NCBI GenBank assembly: GCA_036824005.1
Contig: DAITBA010000002.1
Coordinates: forward strand, 62,001-126,000
Direction: 5' to 3'
Source: DAITBA01 sp036824005
GTDB lineage: Bacteria > Pseudomonadota > Gammaproteobacteria > Burkholderiales > Rhodocyclaceae
Length of the DNA: 64,000 bases
The notes beneath the pieces are model-generated. The model searched no databases, was not told the DNA's origin, and saw nothing but the letters and a program-made list of their open reading frames with translations. The position numbers and the translations under genes are program-made. Below, in pieces: positions 24,692-33,868 of the stretch. Each line of letters starts with the position of its first letter. The first letter of the stretch is position 1.

Positions 24692-25654
24692 CTACAGGTT
24701 CAGGGCTCCGCCACAGCTTGACCCCTGGCCGGCGGTGCAGCCGTAGCAGTGTTCCATGACGGTGACGGCGTTGCCGTCGAGGTCCACACCGAGCAGGTCC
24801 GCGAGCTTGAGCCGTGGTCTGCCGTTCAGCCGCAGGGGCAGTCCCAGCATCTGATTGAAGTCGCAGTCGTAGACGTAGCCCTGCCAGTCGACGCTGATCA
24901 GGTTGCGGCACATCAGCCCGTCCAGATTCTCATCGCGGTGGGCCGCGCGCAGAAGCCGCATATAGTCGTTGAACTGGCCTTTGGAGATGAGCGTGCTGCC
25001 GAAGCGCTGGATCGGCATGTTGGCCAACGTGAACAGCCGATTGAATACGACACCGTAGCCGGCCAGATGCTGCCTGTAATCGGTTTCCAGCGCCGCCTGG
25101 GGCGGCGGCAGGCTTGGTCCCTGCGGGTTGTAGACCAAGGTAAGCGTCAGCCCGGAACCCTCCTTGCCGTAACCCATGCCGTTGAGCCGGCGCAGCGCGC
25201 GGATGCTCTTGTCGAATGCGCCCTGGCCGCGTTGGCGGTCGACGTTGTCCTCTAGATAACAAGGCAGCGATGCGACGATATCGACGCGCTCGTCTGCCAG
25301 AAATTGCGCCAGACCTTCCTGCCCGGGCTCTTCCAGGATGGTCAGATTGCAGCGGTCGATCACCTGCGTGCCGCGCGCCCGCGCCTGGGTGACGAGCCAG
25401 CGAAAATCGGGATTCAGTTCAGGTGCTCCGCCGGTGACATCGAGCGTGCGCACGTCGGTTGCCGCGAGGTACGCGAGCACCGACTCCATGGTCGCGCGCG
25501 TCATCTGTTCGGTGCGCGTCGGCCCGGCATTGACGTGGCAGTGCAGGCATGCCTGATTGCATTTGTAGCCTAGATTGACCTGCAGGGTGTCGGTCTTGCG
25601 GCGGCGGACTGCGGGGAAGTCGGTTGCCTGAAAAAGCGGCAGCGTTGCGTGCAC
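24692..25654 (-). CDS. arsS: ArsS-family radical SAM protein
   Basis: A 320-residue radical SAM enzyme. CNQACLHC at residues 32-39 binds the 4Fe-4S cluster and SAM; LDVTGGAPELNP and DRCNLTILEEPGQE are family marks. The DUF3641-type C terminus ends in HCYGCTAGQGSSCGGAL, with Cys where some relatives carry selenocysteine. The family (TIGR04167) is annotated as arsenosugar biosynthesis protein ArsS and has been linked to joining an adenosyl group to dimethylated arsenic. No arsM-like methyltransferase is in the window. It heads the group arsS-phosphoesterase-thioredoxin-CAP. Confidence 0.9.
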   Translation of the reverse strand: MHATLPLFQATDFPAVRRRKTDTLQVNLGYKCNQACLHCHVNAGPTRTEQMTRATMESVLAYLAATDVRTLDVTGGAPELNPDFRWLVTQARARGTQVIDRCNLTILEEPGQEGLAQFLADERVDIVASLPCYLEDNVDRQRGQGAFDKSIRALRRLNGMGYGKEGSGLTLTLVYNPQGPSLPPPQAALETDYRQHLAGYGVVFNRLFTLANMPIQRFGSTLISKGQFNDYMRLLRAAHRDENLDGLMCRNLISVDWQGYVYDCDFNQMLGLPLRLNGRPRLKLADLLGVDLDGNAVTVMEHCYGCTAGQGSSCGGALNL

Positions 25655-25934
25655 GTCGGGCTCCTCGGTCTTGTTGTTGGGTTATGCAGAACACCAGACC
25701 GGCCAGCCCGGTTGATGCTTACATACCCTGCTGCAAACGTGGTTATCGAAAGCGTCCCGCTGTCGTTGCCGGTACGCAGCCGGTTGCCATCCAGGGCGCA
25801 ATCTTAAGCCGCAAAGGCGGCGCGGGAAAAGGCCCGCGTGCGCCCGGAGCGGTGGCGGCGCTGCGTCCGGGCGATGGCATAATTCGCCGTACCCCGACAT
25901 ATCAGCATCAACACGGCTTCGGCCGGAGAACGAT

Positions 25935-27071
25935 TTGAAAATCAGCAGCAACTTCGATGCCGGCGCCATCGAGTTCGTCGGTGCGCGCGGCGCACCCGAC
26001 GGAACGCGGTGCGTGGATCTCAACATCCGGCGCGATTCCCACGCCGATTTCCGGCAGTGGTTCTACTTCCGCCTGCAGGGTGCCCGGGGTGTGCCGTGCC
26101 GCCTGCGCTTTCTCAACGCCGGTCAGTGCTCCTACGCCGAGGGCTGGCGCGACTATCGTGCCGTCGCCTCCTACGATCGCGCGCGCTGGTTTCGCGTGCC
26201 TACCAGCTATGATGGCCATGTCATGGCTGTCGAGCACGTGCCGGAACGCGACAGCGTCTACTACGCCTACTTCGAACCCTACTCCTGGGAGCGGCACCTG
26301 GCGCTACTGGGTGAGGCAGAGAACTCGCCGCTGGCGCGTGTCGCCGACCTCGGCAACACGGTCGATGGGCGCGATCTGAACATGATCCACGTCGGCTCGC
26401 CCGGGCACGGCAGGAAGTGCGTCTGGGTCGTCGCGCGCCAGCATCCGGGGGAGACGATGGCCGAGTGGTTCGTGGAAGGCATGCTGCGACGGCTTCTCGA
26501 CGCGGACGATGCGCTGACGCGCGAGCTCCTCGATCGTGCCTGGTTCTGCATCGTGCCCAACATGAACCCAGATGGCAGCGTGCGCGGCAATCTGCGCACC
26601 AATGCCGCCGGCGCCAACCTCAACCGGGAATGGCGCGAGCCGAACCTGGAGCGCAGTCCCGAAGTGTTCGTCGTGCGGCGCAAGATGCGCAAGACCGGCG
26701 TCGACCTGTTTGTCGACGTCCACGGCGACGAGGTATTGCCCTACGTTTTCACCGACGGCTGCTCCATGCTGCCGGATTTCAGCGCCGAACAGGCACAGCG
26801 GGAGCGACGATTCCTGGACAGCTTCCAGCGTAGCGCTGCGGATTTCCAGACTGAGCACGGCTACGCGCCTGATCGGTTCACCGACGAATTGCTTACCCTT
26901 GCCTCGAAGCATGTTGGTCACACCTACGGCTGCCTGTCGCTGACCCTGGAGATGCCTTTCAAGGACAATGCCAATCGGCCCGATGCGCGGGTCGGCTGGA
27001 ACGCTGCCCGCAGCCAGCGCTTGGGCGAGGCGGTGCTGCAGCCGATCCTCGACAGCATCGTCGCGGCGTGA
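25935..27071 (+). CDS. M14-family zinc carboxypeptidase, cytosolic type
   Basis: A 378-residue protein with no signal peptide. An N-terminal beta domain (about 1-125, with FRQWFYFRLQGARG and YFEPYSWERHLALL) is typical of the Nna1-like cytosolic carboxypeptidases. The peptidase domain has the zinc motif RQHPGETMAEWF (His, Glu), NMNPDGSVRGNLRTNAAGAN, the third ligand in DVHGDE and the catalytic Glu near SLTLEMPF. It probably trims C-terminal residues from proteins or peptides. The stop overlaps the start of the PabB-PabC gene. Confidence 0.9.
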   Translation: MKISSNFDAGAIEFVGARGAPDGTRCVDLNIRRDSHADFRQWFYFRLQGARGVPCRLRFLNAGQCSYAEGWRDYRAVASYDRARWFRVPTSYDGHVMAVEHVPERDSVYYAYFEPYSWERHLALLGEAENSPLARVADLGNTVDGRDLNMIHVGSPGHGRKCVWVVARQHPGETMAEWFVEGMLRRLLDADDALTRELLDRAWFCIVPNMNPDGSVRGNLRTNAAGANLNREWREPNLERSPEVFVVRRKMRKTGVDLFVDVHGDEVLPYVFTDGCSMLPDFSAEQAQRERRFLDSFQRSAADFQTEHGYAPDRFTDELLTLASKHVGHTYGCLSLTLEMPFKDNANRPDARVGWNAARSQRLGEAVLQPILDSIVAA

Positions 27072-28933
27072 TGCACGACGGGTCGACCCCGGCCGCCGTG
27101 TCGGCAAAACCCGGCGACCATGATGCCTACGCGCTGTTCGACGACAGACTCGGCGACGGGGGCGCGTCGCGGCTGATCACCGAATTGGTGCGGACCATCC
27201 GCGCCGAGGATGCCGGCGACGCCGACGAGGCGCTGGAGGAGATCGAGCGGGCCCGTGCGCAGGGGCATTGGGTCGTGATCGCCGCAACGTACGAACTCGG
27301 CTACGCCCTGGAGCCCAAGTTGCGCGGCCTGGCTCGCCGCTCGGCGGGACCGTTACTGAACGCGTGGGTATTCGCGCGCATGCAGCCTCTGTCCCGTGAT
27401 GATGCCGATGCCTTCGTCGCGCAGCGGCTGGCGCAGTTGCAGCCGCATGCCGCCATCGCCGGCGTTGCCGACGTCGTTCCGGCTATCGACGAGGCGGCGT
27501 TTCACGCCGCCATCCGGCGCGTCCGTGACTACATCACGGCGGGCGACGTCTACCAGGTGAACTTCACTTACCCGCTGAAGTTCCGCGGCTATGGCGACCC
27601 GCTGGCGCTCTACGCGCGGCTGCGGCAAAGCCAGCCCGTCCATTATGGCGCCCTCATACGAACGACGGCGCAGACGATCCTGTCGCTGTCGCCTGAGCTG
27701 TTCATGCGGCGCACTGGCGACCGCATTACCGCCAAGCCGATGAAGGGCACGGCCCTGCGCGGACGCGTGCCGGCAGAGGACGCCGCGCGCGCCGAGCTGC
27801 TTCTGACTTCGGACAAGGAACGGGCGGAAAATCTGATGATCGTTGATCTGATCCGCAACGATCTCGGCCGGCTCGCCCCGCCAGGCGGCGTGCGCGTCGA
27901 GCGCCTGTTCGAAATCGAGCCTTATCCCACGGTGCTGCAGATGACCTCGACCATCACTGCCGCGGTGCCGGGGCGCACGCTACCGGAGGTCTTCCGCGCG
28001 CTTTTTCCCTGTGGCTCCGTGACCGGGGCACCGAAGATCCGCGCCATGGAAATCATCGCCGAGCTGGAGCGCGAGCCGCGCGGGCTGTATTGCGGGGCGC
28101 TGGGCTATGTCGTACCCGATGGCGACTTCCTGTTCAACGTGCCCATCCGCACCCTCGTACTCGATGACGATGGGCGGGGCCGGCTGGGCATCGGCAGCGG
28201 CGTCGTCTTCGACTCCGAGCCGGCGGCCGAATTCGCTGAGTGCCGGTTGAAGGCGCGTTTCCTCACCGGCCTTCCCGCTCAGTTCCGGCTCATCGAGTCG
28301 CTGCGGCTCGACCCCGAGCATGGCGACTTCTATCCTCTCCTCGACCGGCACCTGCGACGCCTGGAAGGATCGGCGCGGTTCTTCGGCTTTTCGTGGCATG
28401 GCGAGGCCGTCCGCTCGCGGCTGCTCGCCCATGCCCGGACCCTCGGCGCGACGTGCCCGCACAAGACGCGCCTGCTGCTGGCCCAGGACGGCGAAGCGAG
28501 CATCGCTTCGGAACCGCTGCCCGCCGTGTCGGAGCAAGCGGTGTCGGAGGAAGCGGTTATGAAGGTCGTGCTGGCGCAGACGCACACGGATTCGCGTGAT
28601 CTGTTTCTCTACCATAAGACGACCGTGCGTTCGATCTACGATGCCGAGCTAGCGCGCATCGCAACCGTCGAGGGTTGTTTCGATGCCCTGTTCTGCAATG
28701 AGCGGGGCGAGCTCACGGAAGGGGCGCGCAGCAATCTGTTCCTGTCGCTGGACGGGCGGCTGTGCACGCCGCCGGTTGCTGCCGGATTGCTTGACGGCGT
28801 CATGCGCCGGCGCCTGCTCGACGAGGGTCGGGCGGTCGAACGCACGCTCCACTTGGGGGATCTGCGCCGCGCCGATGCGATTTTTCTGAGCAATGCCGTG
28901 CGCGGCCTCATGCGCGTGCAAGTCAGCGACTAG
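27071..28933 (+). CDS. pabB: Aminodeoxychorismate synthase I fused to aminodeoxychorismate lyase (PabB-PabC)
   Basis: A 620-residue bifunctional protein of the p-aminobenzoate branch of folate synthesis. Residues 1-370 are the chorismate-binding PabB part (GDVYQVNFTYPL, KPMKGTALRG, IVDLIRNDLGR, PCGSVTGAPKIRAMEII, GIGSGVVFDS). From about 385 to the end is a class IV aminotransferase fold like PabC (LLDRHLRRLEGSARFFG, FLYHKTTVRSIYDAE with the PLP Lys, GARSNLFLSLDG). The ATG shares one base with the carboxypeptidase stop; a GTG three bases earlier is also possible. The glutaminase partner PabA is not in the window. Confidence 0.93.
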   Translation: MHDGSTPAAVSAKPGDHDAYALFDDRLGDGGASRLITELVRTIRAEDAGDADEALEEIERARAQGHWVVIAATYELGYALEPKLRGLARRSAGPLLNAWVFARMQPLSRDDADAFVAQRLAQLQPHAAIAGVADVVPAIDEAAFHAAIRRVRDYITAGDVYQVNFTYPLKFRGYGDPLALYARLRQSQPVHYGALIRTTAQTILSLSPELFMRRTGDRITAKPMKGTALRGRVPAEDAARAELLLTSDKERAENLMIVDLIRNDLGRLAPPGGVRVERLFEIEPYPTVLQMTSTITAAVPGRTLPEVFRALFPCGSVTGAPKIRAMEIIAELEREPRGLYCGALGYVVPDGDFLFNVPIRTLVLDDDGRGRLGIGSGVVFDSEPAAEFAECRLKARFLTGLPAQFRLIESLRLDPEHGDFYPLLDRHLRRLEGSARFFGFSWHGEAVRSRLLAHARTLGATCPHKTRLLLAQDGEASIASEPLPAVSEQAVSEEAVMKVVLAQTHTDSRDLFLYHKTTVRSIYDAELARIATVEGCFDALFCNERGELTEGARSNLFLSLDGRLCTPPVAAGLLDGVMRRRLLDEGRAVERTLHLGDLRRADAIFLSNAVRGLMRVQVSD

Positions 28934-30014
28934 CGGCGGTCGTCGGGACGGCCGACGGGATGTCACCCGTCATGGATTCGAGTTGCGCCTGCCGCTCCTT
29001 GAACGAGAGCTGTGCCAGTGCCCTGACGGCCTCATAGAAGCGCGGCAGATCGTTGTTATGCCGCGCGAGCAGGGCCTCGAAGGCGGGCACGAGTCGGGTG
29101 TAAATGCCCACCGAGGCGAGCGTAGCGTTGTTGGGGGACTGGCCGAACCAGCGGTCGTAGCCGGCGAAGCCTTCCCACTGCGCGGTCTTGATGCGTCGGT
29201 ACTCCTCCTGTAGCTCGGCAAGGATGGCTGCCTTCCGGCGCCGCTTGTCGTCGGCGGACACTTCGCCCGAATAGGCGGCATCCAGCTTATCGCGATATTT
29301 CAGCACCAGCGCCGCAAAATCGCTGCGCAAGCGTTGCATGGCGGCGTAACTACTGCGTTGCGAGGCGTTGCCATGCCGCGCCAGCCAGCGCTCGATGCCC
29401 GCCTGCTCGACGGCGACGGCGAAGGACTCGTTGAACTCCGAGTCGTCCGTTACATAGACCTCCTGATGGGCGAGTTCGTGAAAGATCAGCCGTGCCAGCT
29501 CCGTTTCGGGGTAGTGGATGAAGGTATTCAGCAGTGGGTCGTCGAACCAGCCCAGCGTCGAATAGGCAGGTACGCCGGTGACATGGACGTCGTAGCCCTG
29601 GCGGCGCAGTTCGTCCGCGTAGTCTTTCGCGTCCTGCTCGGCGAAATAACCGCGGTAGCTGACGCATCCAGCAACGGGATAGCACCATTGCTTCAATCGG
29701 ACGGACAACTCCTCGGCGGCGAAGACGTTCCACACGACGTAGGGGCGCTGCAAATCGGCATAGCGTCGAAACGTGCCATTGGCCGGTAACCCTAACTCGG
29801 CAGAGGCGAAATCGCGAATGTGCCGCGCTGTGTCTAGCTTCTGCCTCAGCCAGGGTGGCGTTTCGGCAGCGGCACGCGCGTCTTCGATGGGGCGGGCGAG
29901 GCGCATCAGCTCGAACTGTCCATTGACCGCCTGCCAGTAGTACGCCGGCGTGGCGCACCCGGCAACAAGCAGCGCCGCCAGCACCGGCGCGCGTCGTCGC
30001 GCCCGCTCAATCAT
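28923..30014 (-). CDS. Putative aminopeptidase lipoprotein (PF10023 type)
   Basis: A 363-residue protein with a lipoprotein signal: hydrophobic segment followed by the lipobox LVAGC. The zinc motif HELAHQEVY, with FNESFAVAVEQ further on giving the next Glu, matches the family called putative aminopeptidase. PAYYWQAVNGQFELM after the lipobox is a hallmark. It should be anchored in the outer or inner membrane facing the periplasm. The 3' end overlaps the convergent pabB gene by 11 bases, and its start overlaps the hydrolase gene by eight. Confidence 0.88.
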   Translation of the reverse strand: MIERARRRAPVLAALLVAGCATPAYYWQAVNGQFELMRLARPIEDARAAAETPPWLRQKLDTARHIRDFASAELGLPANGTFRRYADLQRPYVVWNVFAAEELSVRLKQWCYPVAGCVSYRGYFAEQDAKDYADELRRQGYDVHVTGVPAYSTLGWFDDPLLNTFIHYPETELARLIFHELAHQEVYVTDDSEFNESFAVAVEQAGIERWLARHGNASQRSSYAAMQRLRSDFAALVLKYRDKLDAAYSGEVSADDKRRRKAAILAELQEEYRRIKTAQWEGFAGYDRWFGQSPNNATLASVGIYTRLVPAFEALLARHNNDLPRFYEAVRALAQLSFKERQAQLESMTGDIPSAVPTTAASR

Positions 30015-30684
30015 CGCCGTCGCCGCGGGGGAAATGCCCGCCGCGCAAGAACGATGCGACGGCGCGGGCAACGCGCCGCGACAGTAACATGCCGGTATGG
30101 CTCACCGGTAGCACGGTGACATCCGTCGCCCACGGCAGCCGGGCCTCGTCGAGGCCGACGACGCCGTCATGTGGGCGAGGCAGCCCTGCGGCGACGAGGC
30201 GACCCATGCCGATGCCGAGCGATCCGGCGATGACGCCCACCTCGCGCCCTGGCACGTCCGGGAATGCGTCCTGGTCGAGCCATTCCACCAGAGCCTTGCC
30301 CAGCAACCGCGAGCCGAGCGGAAGGGATCTCAGACGCCGCGCGGCGCGGCTTCCGAGGTAGGGGCTGCCAAGCAGGACCACGCGCCCGGGTGGCAGGTCG
30401 CGGTGGTCGGCGAGGCAGCGCAGGATCAGCAGGCCGCCCAGGCTGTGTCCGACGTAGTGCAGCGGCGCGGGCGCCAGGGCGCGGACATAGCCGGCCAGAT
30501 CGGCGGCGCTAGCGGACAGGGACTGGGTCGTCGACGGGTAGGAATACGGTGCGGCGGCGAATCCGTCGGCGCGCAGCCGATGCGCGAGCGGTGTCATGAC
30601 CCAGCCTCCCATCCACAGGCCATGCACGAGCACCACGGCTGGGCCAGTGCGGCAATCGGAAGCGACGGGTCCGGCAACGTCCAT
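30007..30684 (-). CDS. Alpha/beta hydrolase, lipase-like
   Basis: A 225-residue alpha/beta hydrolase. VVLVHGLWMGGWVMTPLA holds the oxyanion segment, YVGHSLGGLLILR the nucleophilic Ser, and LPVSHTGMLLS the probable catalytic His. An Asp is available in between. No signal peptide is evident. It resembles triacylglycerol-lipase-like PGAP1-type proteins often found near the aminopeptidase family encoded next to it, whose gene it overlaps by eight bases. The substrate is unknown. Confidence 0.85.
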   Translation of the reverse strand: MDVAGPVASDCRTGPAVVLVHGLWMGGWVMTPLAHRLRADGFAAAPYSYPSTTQSLSASAADLAGYVRALAPAPLHYVGHSLGGLLILRCLADHRDLPPGRVVLLGSPYLGSRAARRLRSLPLGSRLLGKALVEWLDQDAFPDVPGREVGVIAGSLGIGMGRLVAAGLPRPHDGVVGLDEARLPWATDVTVLPVSHTGMLLSRRVARAVASFLRGGHFPRGDGDD

Positions 30685-30756
30685 GACGGTGAGCTTACAC
30701 CACCATGGGCAGGTCGTTCACGGCTAGTGGCTCGGTGCCTGCCGGTGTTGCGGGTC

Positions 30757-33012
30757 TTAGAGGTCGAGCACGGGCAGGAGGACGGAGTCGTGGCCGTGCT
30801 CGCGGGGCATTGAAGCTTCGTGTTCCGCGTCACTCGGATCCTGCGGCATGCAGCCGAATCGCTCCACGAGCGCCCTGCCGTTGTCGGTGCGCAGGATCTC
30901 GGTGATGGTGGCGGCGGGCAGCGGCTTGCCAAAGTAGTAGCCCTGCATCTCTTCGCAGCCCTGACCGAGCAGCAGTTCCACCTGACGTTCGTTCTCGACG
31001 CCCTCGGCCACCGCCTTCAGGCCGAGAATGCGCGCCATGGCGATGATGGCACTGGTGATGGCTTCGTCATCGCTGTTGGTCTGCATGTCCTGGATGAAGG
31101 AACGATCGATCTTGAGGTGATCGACCGGAAAGCGCTTAAGATAGTTGAACGACGAGTAGCCCATGCCGAAGTCATCGATGGAAACCTGCACGCCCATGTG
31201 CTTGAGGCGGCGCAGGACGCGGGTAGCCGCTTCCATGTCGTCCATGATGAGACTTTCCGTGACCTCGATCTCCAGACAACCGGGTTCCATGCCGCTCTCA
31301 CGCAGTGCGACGTTCACCGATTCGAGCAGGCGGTTTTGCCGGAAATGCGGGCTGGAGATGTTAACGGCGGTATGAATGCGCGGCAATCCGGCTTTGCGCC
31401 AGGCCTGGTTCTGCCGGCAGGCCTCGGTCAGGACCCATTCGCCGATGGGTACGATCAGTCCGGTTTCTTCGGCCAGCGGCACGAACTTGGCCGGCGGCAC
31501 GAGACCCCGTGCCGGATCGTCCCAGCGCAGCAGCGCCTCGACACCGACGATCCGCCAGGTTCGAGCGGAAATACGCGGCTGGTAGTGGAGCCGGAACTCG
31601 CCCCGGTCCAGGGCGCCGCGCAGGCGGCTCTCCATCTCCAGTTTTTCGGCCGCCGCAGCACCCATGGAACGGGAATAGAACTGGAAGTTGTTCCGACCCG
31701 ACTCCTTGGCATGGTACATGGCGGTGTCGGCGTTCTTCAGCAGTGTGTCGGCGCAGGTGCCGTCGAACGGGAAGTAGGCGATGCCGATGCTGGGCGTGAC
31801 CTGGACTTCCTGGATGCCGAGGCGGAAGGGAACGCCGAACGCCTGGATGATGCGCTTGGCCACCTGGGCGCCGTTGTAAGGACTGCCGATGTCATTGACG
31901 AACAGCGTGAATTCGTCGCCGCCGAGGCGGGCCAGAGTATGGTCAATGGTGCTGGCGGTGGCCACCGAATCTTCCGTACGCACGCACGCAGACAGCCGCG
32001 CACCGGCCTGGCGCAGCAACTCGTCGCCCATGGTGTGGCCCAAGGTGTCGTTGATGCGCTTGAACTTGTCCAGATCAAGGAACATCACGGCCACGGCCGC
32101 ATCCTTGCGTCGCGCTTCGGCGATTGCGCGCTCCAGCTCGGCCCTGAAAAAGTTGCGGTTGGGCAGCCCCGTAACGCTGTCCACCAGCGCCATCTCGCGC
32201 GTGCGCTCTTCGCTGAGCTTGCGCTCGGCGAGTTCCGAGCGCAGCTCCGCCACGGCGCGCTGCAACTGCGCCCGCTCGCTCACCAGTCGTTCGACCGCTT
32301 CGTTTACCTGGGGTGCGGGATCGGCCGCGGGCTCGTTGTGCTCTTCGGCTTCCGCGGCGTTGCCCCGGCGCGCCATGACGGCGATCACCAACAAAAGCGC
32401 GACGACCACCAATGCGCCCGCTGTACCGAGAATCCATTGGGTGCGCAACAGAGTCCCATGGGCAGCAGTAACGTCGGCGTGAAGCGCGACGACGCCGATG
32501 ATCTCGGCCGACTCGCCGCGCCGCAGCGGCGCGAAGACCTGCTGCAGCTTCCGGTCGAGAAGCGGCCGCCCAAAGGCGATCACTTGAGCATGCTGGGCAA
32601 ATGTACTGGTCACACGCCCGCTGTGGGCGGCGGCGAACTCGGATCCTCCGCTGGCGTCTTCGCCGATCTGATCGGCATTCGTCGAGAACACGATGCGCCC
32701 GGAGGCATCGTAAAGTGCCATTTGCACGACTTCGCCGCCGTCGAACAACTGCTGGACGGTTTGCTGCACGCTGGCGAGGCTCGGGTGGCTGCGCAGCCGC
32801 GACGCCTGCCGCGGCGCCGTCTGACTCAAAAGCAGATCGAGGTGAGGCGACAGCGCTCCGGAAAGTCCATTCGCGCGCGCGGCGACGCGGGTTTCCGTCT
32901 GCCGCATCAGTTCCGGCAGCGCCAGCCACCGGTAGAGCAGGGCGAGCAGAACCGCTGCGGCGAGGGCGCACAGCAGGCCAACCGTGACGAACTGACGGGG
33001 CGCGGTCTTCAT
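30757..33012 (-). CDS. Membrane-bound GGDEF-EAL cyclic-di-GMP protein
   Basis: A 751-residue protein. One membrane helix near 10-30, a periplasmic sensor (about 35-190), a second helix near 195-220, a short coiled coil, then GGDEF (about 275-460, with RLGGDEFTLFV intact) and EAL (about 470-720, with VGVEALLRW, EITESLIM-like EVTESLIMDD, KIDRSFIQDM and AEGVENERQ). The EAL loop reads DDFGMGYSS where DDFGTGYSS is usual. It could both make and break cyclic-di-GMP. An Arg/Lys start follows the ATG at 33012. Confidence 0.93.
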   Translation of the reverse strand: MKTAPRQFVTVGLLCALAAAVLLALLYRWLALPELMRQTETRVAARANGLSGALSPHLDLLLSQTAPRQASRLRSHPSLASVQQTVQQLFDGGEVVQMALYDASGRIVFSTNADQIGEDASGGSEFAAAHSGRVTSTFAQHAQVIAFGRPLLDRKLQQVFAPLRRGESAEIIGVVALHADVTAAHGTLLRTQWILGTAGALVVVALLLVIAVMARRGNAAEAEEHNEPAADPAPQVNEAVERLVSERAQLQRAVAELRSELAERKLSEERTREMALVDSVTGLPNRNFFRAELERAIAEARRKDAAVAVMFLDLDKFKRINDTLGHTMGDELLRQAGARLSACVRTEDSVATASTIDHTLARLGGDEFTLFVNDIGSPYNGAQVAKRIIQAFGVPFRLGIQEVQVTPSIGIAYFPFDGTCADTLLKNADTAMYHAKESGRNNFQFYSRSMGAAAAEKLEMESRLRGALDRGEFRLHYQPRISARTWRIVGVEALLRWDDPARGLVPPAKFVPLAEETGLIVPIGEWVLTEACRQNQAWRKAGLPRIHTAVNISSPHFRQNRLLESVNVALRESGMEPGCLEIEVTESLIMDDMEAATRVLRRLKHMGVQVSIDDFGMGYSSFNYLKRFPVDHLKIDRSFIQDMQTNSDDEAITSAIIAMARILGLKAVAEGVENERQVELLLGQGCEEMQGYYFGKPLPAATITEILRTDNGRALVERFGCMPQDPSDAEHEASMPREHGHDSVLLPVLDL

Positions 33013-33198
33013 TGGCTATGGCAGTAGATTGGCTTCGTTATCGGCGCGGCGCTGCCGATCTTGAGCCCTCAAAGCGTCTGAAAACAAAGTGTTGTGTCGC
33101 CCTATGGCGGTTACGGCAGGGTTTCGCCAGATTAGCCGCCGGCGGCCTGTCAGCCGAGGTTTGTTGATAAACTGCAGTCTTTTTGCATCGGGACGGCA

Positions 33199-33837
33199 AT
33201 GTTCGGACGCCTGATGCCCCAGGAGGGGCGGTTCTTCGAGTTATTCAATCAGCACGCCGAGCAGATCGTCGCCGGCGGCCGCGAACTGGTCGCGCTGCTG
33301 AGCGACCTGACCCAGTCTCCCGAGACAGCGCGGTTGCACGCCGAGGCGATCGACGAGATCGAAACCCGCGCCGACCGCATCACCCACGACGTCATTTCCC
33401 TGCTGCACAAGACGTTCATCACGCCCATCGACCGCGAAGACATTCACCAACTGATCAGTTGCATGGACGATATCCTGGACCTCATTCAGGATGTGGCGGA
33501 GTCGCTGGCGCTGTACGACATCCGCAAGGTCACGCCGGAGGCGAAGCAGCTCGCCGACATCTGCCTGTCGTGCGGCGAGCGGGTCAAGGCTGCCGTCGGC
33601 CTTTTGGCGAACATGGACAACGGGCCGGCGATCATGAAGACCTGCCGGGAGATCGACCAGCTCGAGTCCGACGCAGACCGGGTCATGCGCTCGGCCATGT
33701 CGCGGCTGTTTCAGGGAGAGCCGGACGTGCGCCAGCTGATCAAGCTCAAAGCCATCTACGAGCTGCTCGAGGCCGTGACCGACCGCTGCGAGGATGCATC
33801 GAACGTGATCGAAGGCATCGTGCTCGAAAACTCCTGA
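33199..33837 (+). CDS. PhoU-like DUF47 protein, partner of the phosphate transporter
   Basis: A 212-residue all-helical protein of the TIGR00153/DUF47 group, with acidic metal-binding repeats such as AIDEIETRADRITHDV and EIDQLESDADRVMRSAM. Such proteins modulate Pit-type transporters and are often encoded immediately upstream, as here (31 bases). Start MFGRLMPQEGRFFELFNQHA is typical. Soluble and cytoplasmic. Confidence 0.92.
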   Translation: MFGRLMPQEGRFFELFNQHAEQIVAGGRELVALLSDLTQSPETARLHAEAIDEIETRADRITHDVISLLHKTFITPIDREDIHQLISCMDDILDLIQDVAESLALYDIRKVTPEAKQLADICLSCGERVKAAVGLLANMDNGPAIMKTCREIDQLESDADRVMRSAMSRLFQGEPDVRQLIKLKAIYELLEAVTDRCEDASNVIEGIVLENS

Positions 33838-33868
33838 GTCCGAGTCACCTTACCAACAAGAATAGGTC

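Noticed and set aside
30820..33027. A 735-codon open frame opposite the GGDEF-EAL gene
   Set aside because: GC-rich DNA leaves long open antisense frames; the protein is low-complexity, has no motif, and lies exactly over a gene with two clear catalytic domains.
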